A stretch of DNA of 64,000 nt from JACCVL01 sp963704295 (GTDB lineage Bacteria; Actinomycetota; Actinomycetes; Propionibacteriales; Nocardioidaceae), in NCBI GenBank assembly GCA_963704295.1, contig OY969884.1, positions 1,054,001 through 1,118,000 of the forward strand, given 5' to 3'. Positions 17,914 through 25,380 of this stretch are shown here, piece after piece. Below the pieces are notes generated by a model that made no database searches, was not told the origin of the DNA, and worked only from the letters and a program-made list of their open reading frames with translations. Every line of letters begins with the position of its first letter. Positions within the stretch are counted from its first letter, which is position 1. The position numbers and the translations under genes are program-made.

Positions 17914-18981
17914 TCAGGCCAGCACGGTGGTGACCGGCATCGACGAGTCGGCGGACAGGTCCAGCCGCGAGGCCGGCCGGCCGCGCGCGACCAGCTCGGC
18001 CCCCAGCGCAGCCACCATGGCGCCGTTGTCGGTGCAGAGTCCGGGCCGGGGCACACGGACCGCGATCCCGGCCGCCGTCGCCCGCTCCTCGGTCAGCGCC
18101 CGCAGCCTGCTGTTGGCGGCCACCCCACCTCCGATGAGCAGGTGCTCGATCCCGTGCTCGCGGCAGGCTGCCACCGCCTTGCGGCTCAGCACGTCGCACA
18201 CCGCCTCCTGGAAGGACGCGGCGACGTCGGCGACCGGCACCACGTCGCCGGACCGCTCGCGGGCCTCGACCCAGCGCGCGACGGCTGTCTTGAGCCCGGA
18301 GAAGGAGAAGTCGAAGCGGTGTCGCTCCTGGTCCCGAGGGCCGGTGAGTCCACGCGGGAAGTCGATGGCGACGGCGTCCCCGCCCCGAGCCGCTCGGTCG
18401 ATGTGCGGCCCGCCAGGGAACGGCAGCCCGAGCACCCGGGCCACCTTGTCGAACGCCTCCCCGGCCGCGTCGTCGATCGTCGCCCCGAGCGGGCGCACGT
18501 CGCGGGTGACGTCGTCGACCAGCAACAGCGAGGAATGCCCGCCGCTCACCAGCAGAGCGAGGCAGCCGTCCGGCAGCGGGCCGTGCTCCAGCTGGTCCAC
18601 CGCCACGTGCGCGGCGAGATGGTTCACGCCGTAGAGCGGCCGGTCCAGGCCCAGCGCCAGCGCCTTGGCGGCCGCGACGCCGACCAGCAGCGCACCGGCC
18701 AGACCCGGACCGCTGGTCACTGCGATCGCGTCCACGTCGCGCAGCCGGACTCCCGCCTGCGCGCAGGCCCGATGCAGCGTCGGCACCATGGCCTCCAGGT
18801 GCGCCCGGCTGGCCACCTCCGGCACCACCCCGCCGAAGCGGGCGTGCTCGTCGACGCTGGAGGCGACCGCGTCGGCGAGCAGAGTGGTCCCGCGGACCAG
18901 GCCGATCCCGGTCTCGTCGCAGGAGGTCTCGATACCGAGCACGAGTGGGGCGTCGTCGACGGGGAGCGGGGCGGCGGACAC
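17914..18981 (-). CDS. tsaD: tRNA N6-adenosine threonylcarbamoyltransferase TsaD
   Basis: TsaD transfers the threonylcarbamoyl group to A37 of ANN-decoding tRNAs (t6A), with TsaB and TsaE. The 355-residue protein has the ASKHA ATP-binding start LVLGIETSCDETGIGLV, the metal-binding NHLAAHV pair of histidines, LVSGGHSSLLL and the C-terminal DNGAMVAALG with the third ligand. The GTG at 18981 gives the family N-terminus; the upstream frame is not conserved sequence. It ends 3 nt from the convergent sigma-partner gene. The hsp20 CIRCE lies 39 bp upstream, so HrcA may also affect tsaD. Confidence 0.96.
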   Translation of the reverse strand: MSAAPLPVDDAPLVLGIETSCDETGIGLVRGTTLLADAVASSVDEHARFGGVVPEVASRAHLEAMVPTLHRACAQAGVRLRDVDAIAVTSGPGLAGALLVGVAAAKALALGLDRPLYGVNHLAAHVAVDQLEHGPLPDGCLALLVSGGHSSLLLVDDVTRDVRPLGATIDDAAGEAFDKVARVLGLPFPGGPHIDRAARGGDAVAIDFPRGLTGPRDQERHRFDFSFSGLKTAVARWVEARERSGDVVPVADVAASFQEAVCDVLSRKAVAACREHGIEHLLIGGGVAANSRLRALTEERATAAGIAVRVPRPGLCTDNGAMVAALGAELVARGRPASRLDLSADSSMPVTTVLA

Positions 18982-19019
18982 CGGCCCATCGTGCCGCAGC
19001 CGGCGACAGATGAGGGGTA

Positions 19020-19046
19020 TTGGCACTCTCCGCCCTCGAGTGCTAA
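19020..19046. promoter_or_regulatory. CIRCE operator between tsaD and hsp20
   Basis: TTGGCACTC, 9 bp, GAGTGCTAA, one base from the classical CIRCE sequence. It lies in the divergent tsaD-hsp20 region (18982-19113). A plus-strand -35 TTGGCA (19020-19025) and TAAAAC (19044-19049), 18 bp apart, could be the hsp20 promoter and would fall inside the operator. Confidence 0.93.
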
Positions 19047-19113
19047 AACTGGATCGAGCACAGCAGCCGCCCGTCACGGTGGCGGGCGGGACAGATCCCA
19101 GGGGGTGAGTCTC

Positions 19114-19563
19114 GTGCTTCGTTTCGACCCGTTCCGCGACCTCGACCGCCTGACCGAGCAGGTCCTGGGCGCCCCGGCGGGCTCGGCCCGCGCACCGCGG
19201 TTCATGCCGATGGACCTGTACCGCGCCGGTGACCACTACGTCCTGCACGCCGACCTGCCCGGTGTCGACCCCGGCTCGATCGACGTCAGCGTCGACGGTG
19301 GCACCCTGACCATCCGCGCCGAGCGCACCGCCCGCACCGAGGAATCGGTGCAGTGGGTGGCCAGCGAGCGGTTCTCCGGGCGCTACATGCGTCAGCTCGC
19401 CCTGTCCGACGACGTCGACCCCGGCGGGATCGACGCCACGTACGAGAACGGCGTGCTGACCGTCTCGCTGCCGGTGGCCGAGCGGGCCAAGCCGCGCAAG
19501 ATCCAGGTCGCCGCGCGCGGCGGGCGGCAGATGATCGAGGAGAGCACGGGCACCGGCAGCTGA
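19114..19563 (+). CDS. Hsp20/alpha-crystallin small heat-shock protein
   Basis: A 149-residue small heat-shock protein that holds unfolded proteins without ATP. It begins VLRFDPFRDLDRLTEQVLG, followed by the alpha-crystallin domain (about 30-130) with ADLPGVDPGSIDVSVDGGTLTI and the closing motif YENGVLTVSLPVAE. The GTG at 19114 matches the usual MLRFDPF start and has AGGGG at a fair distance; the GTG at 19105 is an alternative too close to that site. A CIRCE operator at 19020-19046 makes HrcA the likely regulator. It is convergent with plsC, 13 bp away. Confidence 0.94.
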   Translation: MLRFDPFRDLDRLTEQVLGAPAGSARAPRFMPMDLYRAGDHYVLHADLPGVDPGSIDVSVDGGTLTIRAERTARTEESVQWVASERFSGRYMRQLALSDDVDPGGIDATYENGVLTVSLPVAERAKPRKIQVAARGGRQMIEESTGTGS

Positions 19564-19576
19564 CGCCGCCCCGGTG

Positions 19577-20338
19577 CTACCCGCCGGCCGCCTGGGAGCG
19601 GCGCCGGACCGCTCGGTCCCGCCGCTCCTGGGCGTCCAGGCGGGCCGCCTCCTCCAGCGTCGGCGCGGTGCCGCCGTACGACGCCGGTGCCCACCACTGC
19701 CCCTCGGGCGGCTCGGGATAGCGCCGGATCGTCTGATCCAGGAGGCGGGTCAGCGCGGCCTTGAGCTCCGTGGTGTCCGCGATCGGGCTGGCGCCGGTCG
19801 GATGCAGCGGGCTGCCCACGGTGATCGCGATCCGGTGACCCCGGGAGAAGTCCTTGGGGTGATCCTTGGTCATCATCCGCTGGGTGCCCCACAGCACCAC
19901 CGGGATCAGCGGCACCCCGGCCTGGGCGGCCAGCCGGGCCGCTCCGGTCTTGATCTCCTTCAGCTCCATCGCCCGACTGATCGTGGCCTCTGGGAAGATG
20001 CCGACCACCTCGCCGTCGGCGAGGTAGCGCAGCGCCTCCTCGTACGACCGGAGCCCCTCCCCGCGATCGACCTCGATGTGGTGCAGCGACCGCATCAACG
20101 GCCCGGTGAGGCGGTGCGTGAACAGCTCGCGCTTGGCCATGAACCGGACCAGCCGCCTGCTCGGCTGGGCGGCGAAGCCGCCGAACACGAAGTCGACGTA
20201 GCTGACGTGGTTGAACGCGAGCATGGCCGGGCCGTGCTCGGGCACGTTCTCCGTGCCACGGAGGTCGAAGCGCACACCCAGCAGCCGGAAGGCGGTCTTG
20301 GCCGCGGCGATGACCGGCGGATAGGTGAGGTCGCGCAC
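19577..20338 (-). CDS. 1-acyl-sn-glycerol-3-phosphate acyltransferase (PlsC-like)
   Basis: A 253-residue PlsC-domain acyltransferase that would add the second acyl chain to lysophosphatidic acid at the membrane. The catalytic motif is NHVSYVD with His44 and Asp49. The acyl-acceptor motif FPEAT, a variant of FPEGT, follows at about 114-118. The GTG at 20338 gives the expected N-terminus. It follows rimI on the same strand, 9 nt away. Acyltransferases of this type also modify other glycerolipids, so the exact substrate is open. Confidence 0.9.
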   Translation of the reverse strand: MRDLTYPPVIAAAKTAFRLLGVRFDLRGTENVPEHGPAMLAFNHVSYVDFVFGGFAAQPSRRLVRFMAKRELFTHRLTGPLMRSLHHIEVDRGEGLRSYEEALRYLADGEVVGIFPEATISRAMELKEIKTGAARLAAQAGVPLIPVVLWGTQRMMTKDHPKDFSRGHRIAITVGSPLHPTGASPIADTTELKAALTRLLDQTIRRYPEPPEGQWWAPASYGGTAPTLEEAARLDAQERRDRAVRRRSQAAGG

Positions 20339-20347
20339 CCGGCCACG

Positions 20348-20821
20348 CTACGGCGTCAGCCCGACCGGCCGCAGGTCGAGTCTCAGGACCAGCGCGTCCT
20401 GCTGAGCCGCGTAGTAGCCGCGCCGCCGGGAGATCTCGACGAAACCGTGCCCGGTGTAGAGCCCGACCGCAGCCGTGTTGCCCTCCCGCACCTCCAGCAG
20501 CACCTCCTGACAGCCGCGGTCGCGAGCCCGGTCGAGGAGGTGCTGCAGCACCGCGTGGCCGAGACCGTGCCGCCGGTGCTCGGGATCCACCACGACCCGT
20601 TGCACGTCGGCCGTCCCGGCCACGACCAGCAGCGCGCCGTACGCCAGCAGGCCGGCACCGTCCGGTGCGGGGACCACGATGACGACCCGGGTGTCCGGGA
20701 CGCCGGCCAGCTCGGCCGCCAGCGCCGCCGTCCCCCAGGCGTCGGCGCCCATCCCGGCAGCCTCCAGCCGGGCCAGCTCGTCGACGTCGCCGCCGGTCGC
20801 GGGCCGCGGCGGCGCGGTCAT
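20348..20821 (-). CDS. rimI: Ribosomal-protein-alanine N-acetyltransferase RimI-like
   Basis: A 157-residue GNAT acetyltransferase. The acetyl-CoA motif is VVDPEHRRHGLGHAVLQHLL (about 98-117), followed by NTAAVGLYTGHGFVEISRRRGYY, the typical RimI end. RimI acetylates the N-terminal alanine of ribosomal protein S18 and possibly other proteins. It starts at the ATG at 20821, overlapping the tsaB stop by 4 nt. The neighbourhood tsaE-tsaB-rimI is the usual one, with tsaD somewhat apart here. Confidence 0.9.
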   Translation of the reverse strand: MTAPPRPATGGDVDELARLEAAGMGADAWGTAALAAELAGVPDTRVVIVVPAPDGAGLLAYGALLVVAGTADVQRVVVDPEHRRHGLGHAVLQHLLDRARDRGCQEVLLEVREGNTAAVGLYTGHGFVEISRRRGYYAAQQDALVLRLDLRPVGLTP

Positions 20822-21471
20822 GACACCGGCTTGCGGCGGCCGGGCGGGGTGGCGTCGGGCCGGCGCAGGTACATCGGGTCCGGCGGCAGCAGCTCGAGTC
20901 GGCCGGCGACCACGCCGGCGGCGAGCACACCGGCGTCCGGGTCCAGCGGCCCCTCGACCGCCGGGAGCAAATCCGGATAGAGCCAGGCCCCCCGCCCGAC
21001 GCACACCGCCCCGGGTTCGAGGCTGGCTGCCAGGTCGGCGGGCCGGTCCACCGCGGGACCGGCGATCCGCCGCCCGTCCCCTGCGTAGGACGACCAGTGC
21101 ACCTCCCTGCGCCGGGCGTCGGTCACGACGACGAAACCGCCCGTCGGGCCGGACTGGCGCCGCCACTCGGCGGCCAGCACGTCGTGGCTGCGCACCCCGG
21201 CCAGCCGGGCGCCGGTCACCGCGGCGAGAGTGCGGACGGTCACCAGCCCGACCCGCAAGCCGGTGAAGGGGCCGGGCCCGACACCGACGGCCAGGTCGGT
21301 CAGGTCCCACGGGGCGGCGTCGGCCTCGGCCAGCACCTGCCGGACCAGCGGCGCGACGAGCTCACCGTGCCGGCGGGCGTCCACGACGCTCGCGGTGGCC
21401 CGCAGCCGGTCCTGGTCGTGCACCGCCACGGTCACCGCCGGGGATGCGGTGTCGAGCGCGAGCAGCAGCAC
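20818..21471 (-). CDS. tsaB: tRNA threonylcarbamoyladenosine biosynthesis protein TsaB
   Basis: TsaB is the ASKHA-fold partner of TsaD in t6A37 synthesis. The 217-residue protein begins VLLLALDTASPAVTVAV and contains the conserved VGVGPGPFTGLRVGL segment (about 62-76). The second half is divergent, as is usual for TsaB. The GTG at 21471 is the first codon of the conserved start. It lies between the GNAT-TsaE fusion and rimI, overlapping rimI by 4 nt. Confidence 0.94.
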   Translation of the reverse strand: MLLLALDTASPAVTVAVHDQDRLRATASVVDARRHGELVAPLVRQVLAEADAAPWDLTDLAVGVGPGPFTGLRVGLVTVRTLAAVTGARLAGVRSHDVLAAEWRRQSGPTGGFVVVTDARRREVHWSSYAGDGRRIAGPAVDRPADLAASLEPGAVCVGRGAWLYPDLLPAVEGPLDPDAGVLAAGVVAGRLELLPPDPMYLRRPDATPPGRRKPVS

Positions 21472-21507
21472 GACGTCGCAGCCTAGGCGCAGGTCGATGT
21501 CGCCGGC

Positions 21508-22527
21508 TCAGTCGCCCAGCAGGGTGGACCGCAACGGAGCGGTGGCCCACCGTGGTCCGTGCGGGCGCACGCTGAGCACCCGCGGGCCCGCCGCCGAGTC
21601 CTCGGCAGCGGCTGCCGGCGCGGCCGGCTGCTCGCGGGACCGGGCTCCCCCACGGTGCGGACCGGCGGCCGCCAGCGCGGCCTGCCCCCGGTCCGCCGCG
21701 GTCTCCAGCGAGACCTCCAGGTAGGAGTCGGCCAGGCTCTCGGCCAGCCCCTCCCCCCACTCGACCACCGTCACCGACTCGTCCAGCGATGCGTCCAGGT
21801 CGAGGTCGTCCAGCTCCGTCCCCCCACCGAGCCGGTAGGCATCGACATGGACGAGGTCGGGACCGGTGCCGGTGGACGGGTGCACGCGAGCGATGACGAA
21901 GGTCGGCGACGTGACGGCACCACGCACCTGCAGCCCGCGCCCGAGCCCCTGCACCAGCGTGGTCTTCCCGGCGCCCAGTGCGCCGGTGAGCACCACCAGA
22001 TCACCCGGCCGGGCGAGCCGGGCCAGACGCTCGCCCGCGGCACGGGTCTGCTCCGCCGTCCCGGCCGGCAGCGCCACCCACAACGCCTTCGACAGCTCCC
22101 GGAGCGGGCCGGTCCGCGCCGTCTCGACGTACCCGCGGCGGAGCCAGAACACCTCCGTCGCGGGCAGCTCCTCGCGGACGGTCACCCAGACGCCGTCCAA
22201 CCCGCGGCGCTCGGCGACGTCCTCGGCGACGCCCACCATCGCCGAGGCGACCCCGTGCCCCTGGTGTGCGGGGTCCACCGCCACCCGGCGGAGCCCGAGC
22301 ATCCCCGGCCGGCTGGTGTCGAACAACAGCCCACCGACCGGGACGCCGTCGCGGCGGACGAGAAGCCCGCCGGCGCCGGCGAGCGCTGCGGCCACGGACC
22401 GGGCGGTCTCGTCGGTGGCCGTGCTCGGCGGATCGAGGCGCGGCCGAGCGGCGAAGGCGCGGTGCACGACGCCGAGCAGCGCCTCGGCCTCGACGGGACC
22501 GGCCTCACCGACCTGGAGCGAGGTCAT
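21508..22527 (-). CDS. tsaE: GNAT acetyltransferase fused to TsaE (t6A ATPase)
   Basis: A 339-residue two-domain protein. Residues 1-150 are a GNAT acetyltransferase with the acetyl-CoA motif VAVDPAHQGHGVASAMV (82-98). Residues 152 to about 290 are TsaE, the ATPase that drives the TsaB-TsaD complex, with Walker A GALGAGKTT (182-190), SPTFVIARVH, HVDAYRL (227-233) and VVEWGEGL. The last 50 residues are Ala/Arg-rich and not conserved. The reading frame is open throughout with no internal start signal between the domains. The ATG at 22527 shares one base with the uracil-DNA glycosylase stop codon. The GNAT substrate is unknown. Confidence 0.93.
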   Translation of the reverse strand: MTSLQVGEAGPVEAEALLGVVHRAFAARPRLDPPSTATDETARSVAAALAGAGGLLVRRDGVPVGGLLFDTSRPGMLGLRRVAVDPAHQGHGVASAMVGVAEDVAERRGLDGVWVTVREELPATEVFWLRRGYVETARTGPLRELSKALWVALPAGTAEQTRAAGERLARLARPGDLVVLTGALGAGKTTLVQGLGRGLQVRGAVTSPTFVIARVHPSTGTGPDLVHVDAYRLGGGTELDDLDLDASLDESVTVVEWGEGLAESLADSYLEVSLETAADRGQAALAAAGPHRGGARSREQPAAPAAAAEDSAAGPRVLSVRPHGPRWATAPLRSTLLGD

Positions 22528-23171
22528 CAGCCGGACCCGTCTCCCCCGGAGCGGGTGGACGGATCGGCGAGCAGGTCCGCCGCCAGCCCGAGGTCCGCCG
22601 CCAGCGCCTCCCGCGCCGCACCCGCCGGACCACCCCGCAGCGCGGCGGCCGGGTGGTAGGTCGGCACCAGGTCCCACGTGCGGTGCGCCAGGCCCGGTCC
22701 GGCGGCGGGCAGCCGCAGCGCGTGCACCCGCCCCCGCTCGTCGCGGAGCCGCCGGCCCGGCCCGAGCGCCCAGGCCAGCGCCGAGCCGCCCAGCGTCACC
22801 ACCACGGCGGGATCGACGACCACGACCTGCCGGTCCAGCCAGGGCCGGCAGGTGGCGGTCTCCCGTCGGTGCGGCGTCCGGTTGCCCGGCGGGCGGCACT
22901 TCACCGTGTTCACCACGGCGATCGCGGTCCGGTCCAGTCCGGCGGCGGCGAGCAGCTCGTCCAGCAGCCGGCCCGACCGGCCCACGAAGGGCAGGCCGCC
23001 CAGATCCTCCTCCCGGCCGGGCGCCTCGCCGACGAGCAGCAGGCGCGACCCGGGCGGCCGGACGCCGGGGACCACCTGGGTGCGCGACTCCGCCAGCGCA
23101 CACGCCACGCAGCCGGACATCTCCGCGGCCAGCTCGGCCCAGCCGGTCGCTGCCGGCTCGGGCCGGCTCAC
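22527..23171 (-). CDS. Uracil-DNA glycosylase, family 4 (4Fe-4S)
   Basis: A 214-residue enzyme that removes uracil from DNA. It has the four cluster cysteines of family 4: Cys21 and Cys24 (CVAC), then Cys92 and Cys108 separated by 15 residues. The uracil-site motif GEAPGREED (48-56) and the C-terminal PTYHPAAALR segment are typical. The GTG at 23171 overlaps the hydrolase stop by 4 nt. It sits in an operon with alr and tsa genes, with no obvious functional link to them. Confidence 0.93.
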   Translation of the reverse strand: MSRPEPAATGWAELAAEMSGCVACALAESRTQVVPGVRPPGSRLLLVGEAPGREEDLGGLPFVGRSGRLLDELLAAAGLDRTAIAVVNTVKCRPPGNRTPHRRETATCRPWLDRQVVVVDPAVVVTLGGSALAWALGPGRRLRDERGRVHALRLPAAGPGLAHRTWDLVPTYHPAAALRGGPAGAAREALAADLGLAADLLADPSTRSGGDGSG

Positions 23172-24232
23172 GAGACCCCCGCCCACAGGCCGCGGCCGCG
23201 GTCCACGAGGTCCTCGATCGCCGCGGTCACCTCGTCCGGACGCTCCAGCATCACCATGTGCCCCGCTCCGGCCAGCTCCAGCGGTGCCGCTCCGCCGAGC
23301 TCGGCGGCCAGCCGGGCGGTGTGCCGGGCCGGCAGGATGGCGTCCGACCCGCCCGCGACCACCAGCGTCGGCACCCCGGCGAACGCGGCGAGCGCGACGT
23401 AGCGGTGGTGCAGCCGCAGCGCCGGCAGGAAGTCCCAGATCACCTGGGACGGGGTCTCGGAGATCATCTGGTCGACGAACACCACGTACGAATCCGGCAC
23501 CGGGCCGCCGAAGGCAAGCCGGCGGGTCATCGCGAACGCGGTGTTGCGACGGCCGACCTCGACCACGCTCGACAGCTTGGCCAGCGATCCCACCACCAGC
23601 GGCTGCAGCGCGTCCAGGACCTGGCCGGGCGGGCCGGGCAGCAGCTGGCCGACGTCGCCGGCGCTGGTCGCGATGAAGGCCACCCCCACGACCCGGTCGG
23701 ACACCACCTCCGGCAGCTGCTCGGCCAGGCTCATCAGGGTCATCCCGCCCATGGAGTGCCCGACGAGGACCAGCGGGCCGGTCGGGGCGACCTCCTCGAG
23801 CACCACCCCGAGGTCGCGGCCGAGCTGCTCGAGCGTGCAGTGGGCGGCGTCGGAGCGACCCGACCGACCGTGCGAGCGCTGGTCGTAGAAGACCATCCGG
23901 TAGCGATCCCGAAGCGCGGCCCGTTGGAAGTGCCAGCACGCCGACGTCAACAGGTAGCCGTGCACGAAGACCAGCGTCGGGCTCCCCGGCTCGGCGCCGG
24001 GGCCGGGCTCCTCGACCTCGACGTGCAGCGGCAGGTCGTCGTCGGCCCACACCGTGCTCCCGGGCGCGCGCTCGGTCGCGAACGGCGAGCGCCCCTCGCG
24101 CCGGACCCGGTTGCGCGCCACGGTGCGCTGCGCCGCGAGCCCCGCCGCGGTGGCCGCCGCTGCCGCGCCGGCGACAGCCGCCCCCACCTCCAGCGTGCGC
24201 AGCCAGCGCCGACTGCCCCGGTCGCGCGTCAC
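23168..24232 (-). CDS. Alpha/beta hydrolase
   Basis: A 354-residue alpha/beta-hydrolase-fold protein. The nucleophile elbow GHSMGG with its serine follows VLVGH, and the oxyanion region is FVHGYLLTSACWHF. The acid is likely in VVAGGSDAILP and the His in GAGHMVMLERPDEV. An Ala-rich hydrophobic N-terminal segment (about 14-33) could be a membrane anchor or signal. It is a steady neighbour of alr and tsaE in actinobacteria. The substrate is unknown; esterase or lipase-like activity is possible. Confidence 0.9.
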   Translation of the reverse strand: MTRDRGSRRWLRTLEVGAAVAGAAAAATAAGLAAQRTVARNRVRREGRSPFATERAPGSTVWADDDLPLHVEVEEPGPGAEPGSPTLVFVHGYLLTSACWHFQRAALRDRYRMVFYDQRSHGRSGRSDAAHCTLEQLGRDLGVVLEEVAPTGPLVLVGHSMGGMTLMSLAEQLPEVVSDRVVGVAFIATSAGDVGQLLPGPPGQVLDALQPLVVGSLAKLSSVVEVGRRNTAFAMTRRLAFGGPVPDSYVVFVDQMISETPSQVIWDFLPALRLHHRYVALAAFAGVPTLVVAGGSDAILPARHTARLAAELGGAAPLELAGAGHMVMLERPDEVTAAIEDLVDRGRGLWAGVS

Positions 24233-25380
24233 CGCTGCCCCTCGACGTACCGGCGGCCGAGCCGGCCGCCGAGGCGGGCCACCACCTCGTAGACGATCGT
24301 GCCGGCCGCCGTCGCCCAGTCCTGGGCGGTCGGCTCCCCGTCGTCACCCGGCCCGAACAGCACCACGTCGTCCCCGGGTCGTGCGCTGGCGACACCGCCG
24401 GCACCGAGGTCGACGACGAACTGGTCCATGCACACCCTGCCGACCTGCGGACAACGCCGGCCGCGCACCGCGACCGCGCCGTGGTTGGAGGCGGTGACCG
24501 CGATCCCCTCCCCGTAGCCCACCGGCACCAGGCCGAGCGTCGTCGGCACGTCGGTGACGCAGGTGTGTCCGTAGGAGATCCCGCGACCCGCCGGAACCCG
24601 CCGAACCGCCGCCAGCCGGGCCCGCAGGGTGAGGGCCGGCCGCAGGTCGAAATGCTGTGGATCGCCCACCTCGGGCAGCGGAGACAGGCCGTAGGCGGCA
24701 AGACCGACCCGGACCAGGTCCCGGTGGCTGCTCGGCCGGGTCAGGGTGGCCGGCGAGTTCGCCAGATGGGTCAGCTCCGGCTCGAGGCCGGCGGCGCGCA
24801 CCACGTCGAGCGCCGCGTCGAAGGCTCGCTCCTGGCGGTCGTTGGCGGGGTGGCCCGGCTCGTCGGCGCAGGCGAAATGCGACCAGACCGACACCACGAC
24901 GACGCGGCCGTCCGCCTGGGCTCGTCCGGCGGCGGCCACCAGCTCGGGCCACCGCTCGGGCGGGCACCCGTTGCGCGACAGACCGGTGTCGACCTTCAGG
25001 TGCAGCCGGGCCCGGCCGCCGTGGGCACCCGCCGCCGCCGCGATCTCGGCCAGCTGGTCCACCGACGAGGCGGTGACGTCGATCCCGGCGTCGAGCGCGG
25101 CGCGGTAGTCCTCGCCCGGGGCGGCGAGCCAGCAGAGGATGGGTCCGGTGTCGCCGCCGGCGCGCAGCGCCAGCGCCTCGTCCACCAGCGCCACCCCGAG
25201 CCAGCCGGCACCGGCGTCCCGCGCGGCCCGGGCGCACGCGAGCATCCCATGCCCGTAGGCGTCCGCCTTGACCACCACCATCACGGCAGCAGGCTCGGCC
25301 AGCCGCCCCAGCCTGCGCACGTTGTGGCGGACCGCGGCCAGGTCGACGACCGCCTCACCCATGGGCGGCACCGAGGTCAT
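24229..25380 (-). CDS. alr: Alanine racemase
   Basis: Alr interconverts L- and D-alanine with PLP and supplies D-alanine for peptidoglycan. The 383-residue protein has the PLP lysine, Lys38, in VVKADAYGHG, the N-terminal TIM barrel, and the catalytic tyrosine in RGISYGHTCV at the start of the C-terminal beta domain. The substrate-contact segment VCMDQFVVDLG is present. The ATG at 25380 overlaps nnrD by 4 nt and the gene overlaps the hydrolase by 4 nt, so the set is one coupled operon. Confidence 0.96.
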   Translation of the reverse strand: MTSVPPMGEAVVDLAAVRHNVRRLGRLAEPAAVMVVVKADAYGHGMLACARAARDAGAGWLGVALVDEALALRAGGDTGPILCWLAAPGEDYRAALDAGIDVTASSVDQLAEIAAAAGAHGGRARLHLKVDTGLSRNGCPPERWPELVAAAGRAQADGRVVVVSVWSHFACADEPGHPANDRQERAFDAALDVVRAAGLEPELTHLANSPATLTRPSSHRDLVRVGLAAYGLSPLPEVGDPQHFDLRPALTLRARLAAVRRVPAGRGISYGHTCVTDVPTTLGLVPVGYGEGIAVTASNHGAVAVRGRRCPQVGRVCMDQFVVDLGAGGVASARPGDDVVLFGPGDDGEPTAQDWATAAGTIVYEVVARLGGRLGRRYVEGQR

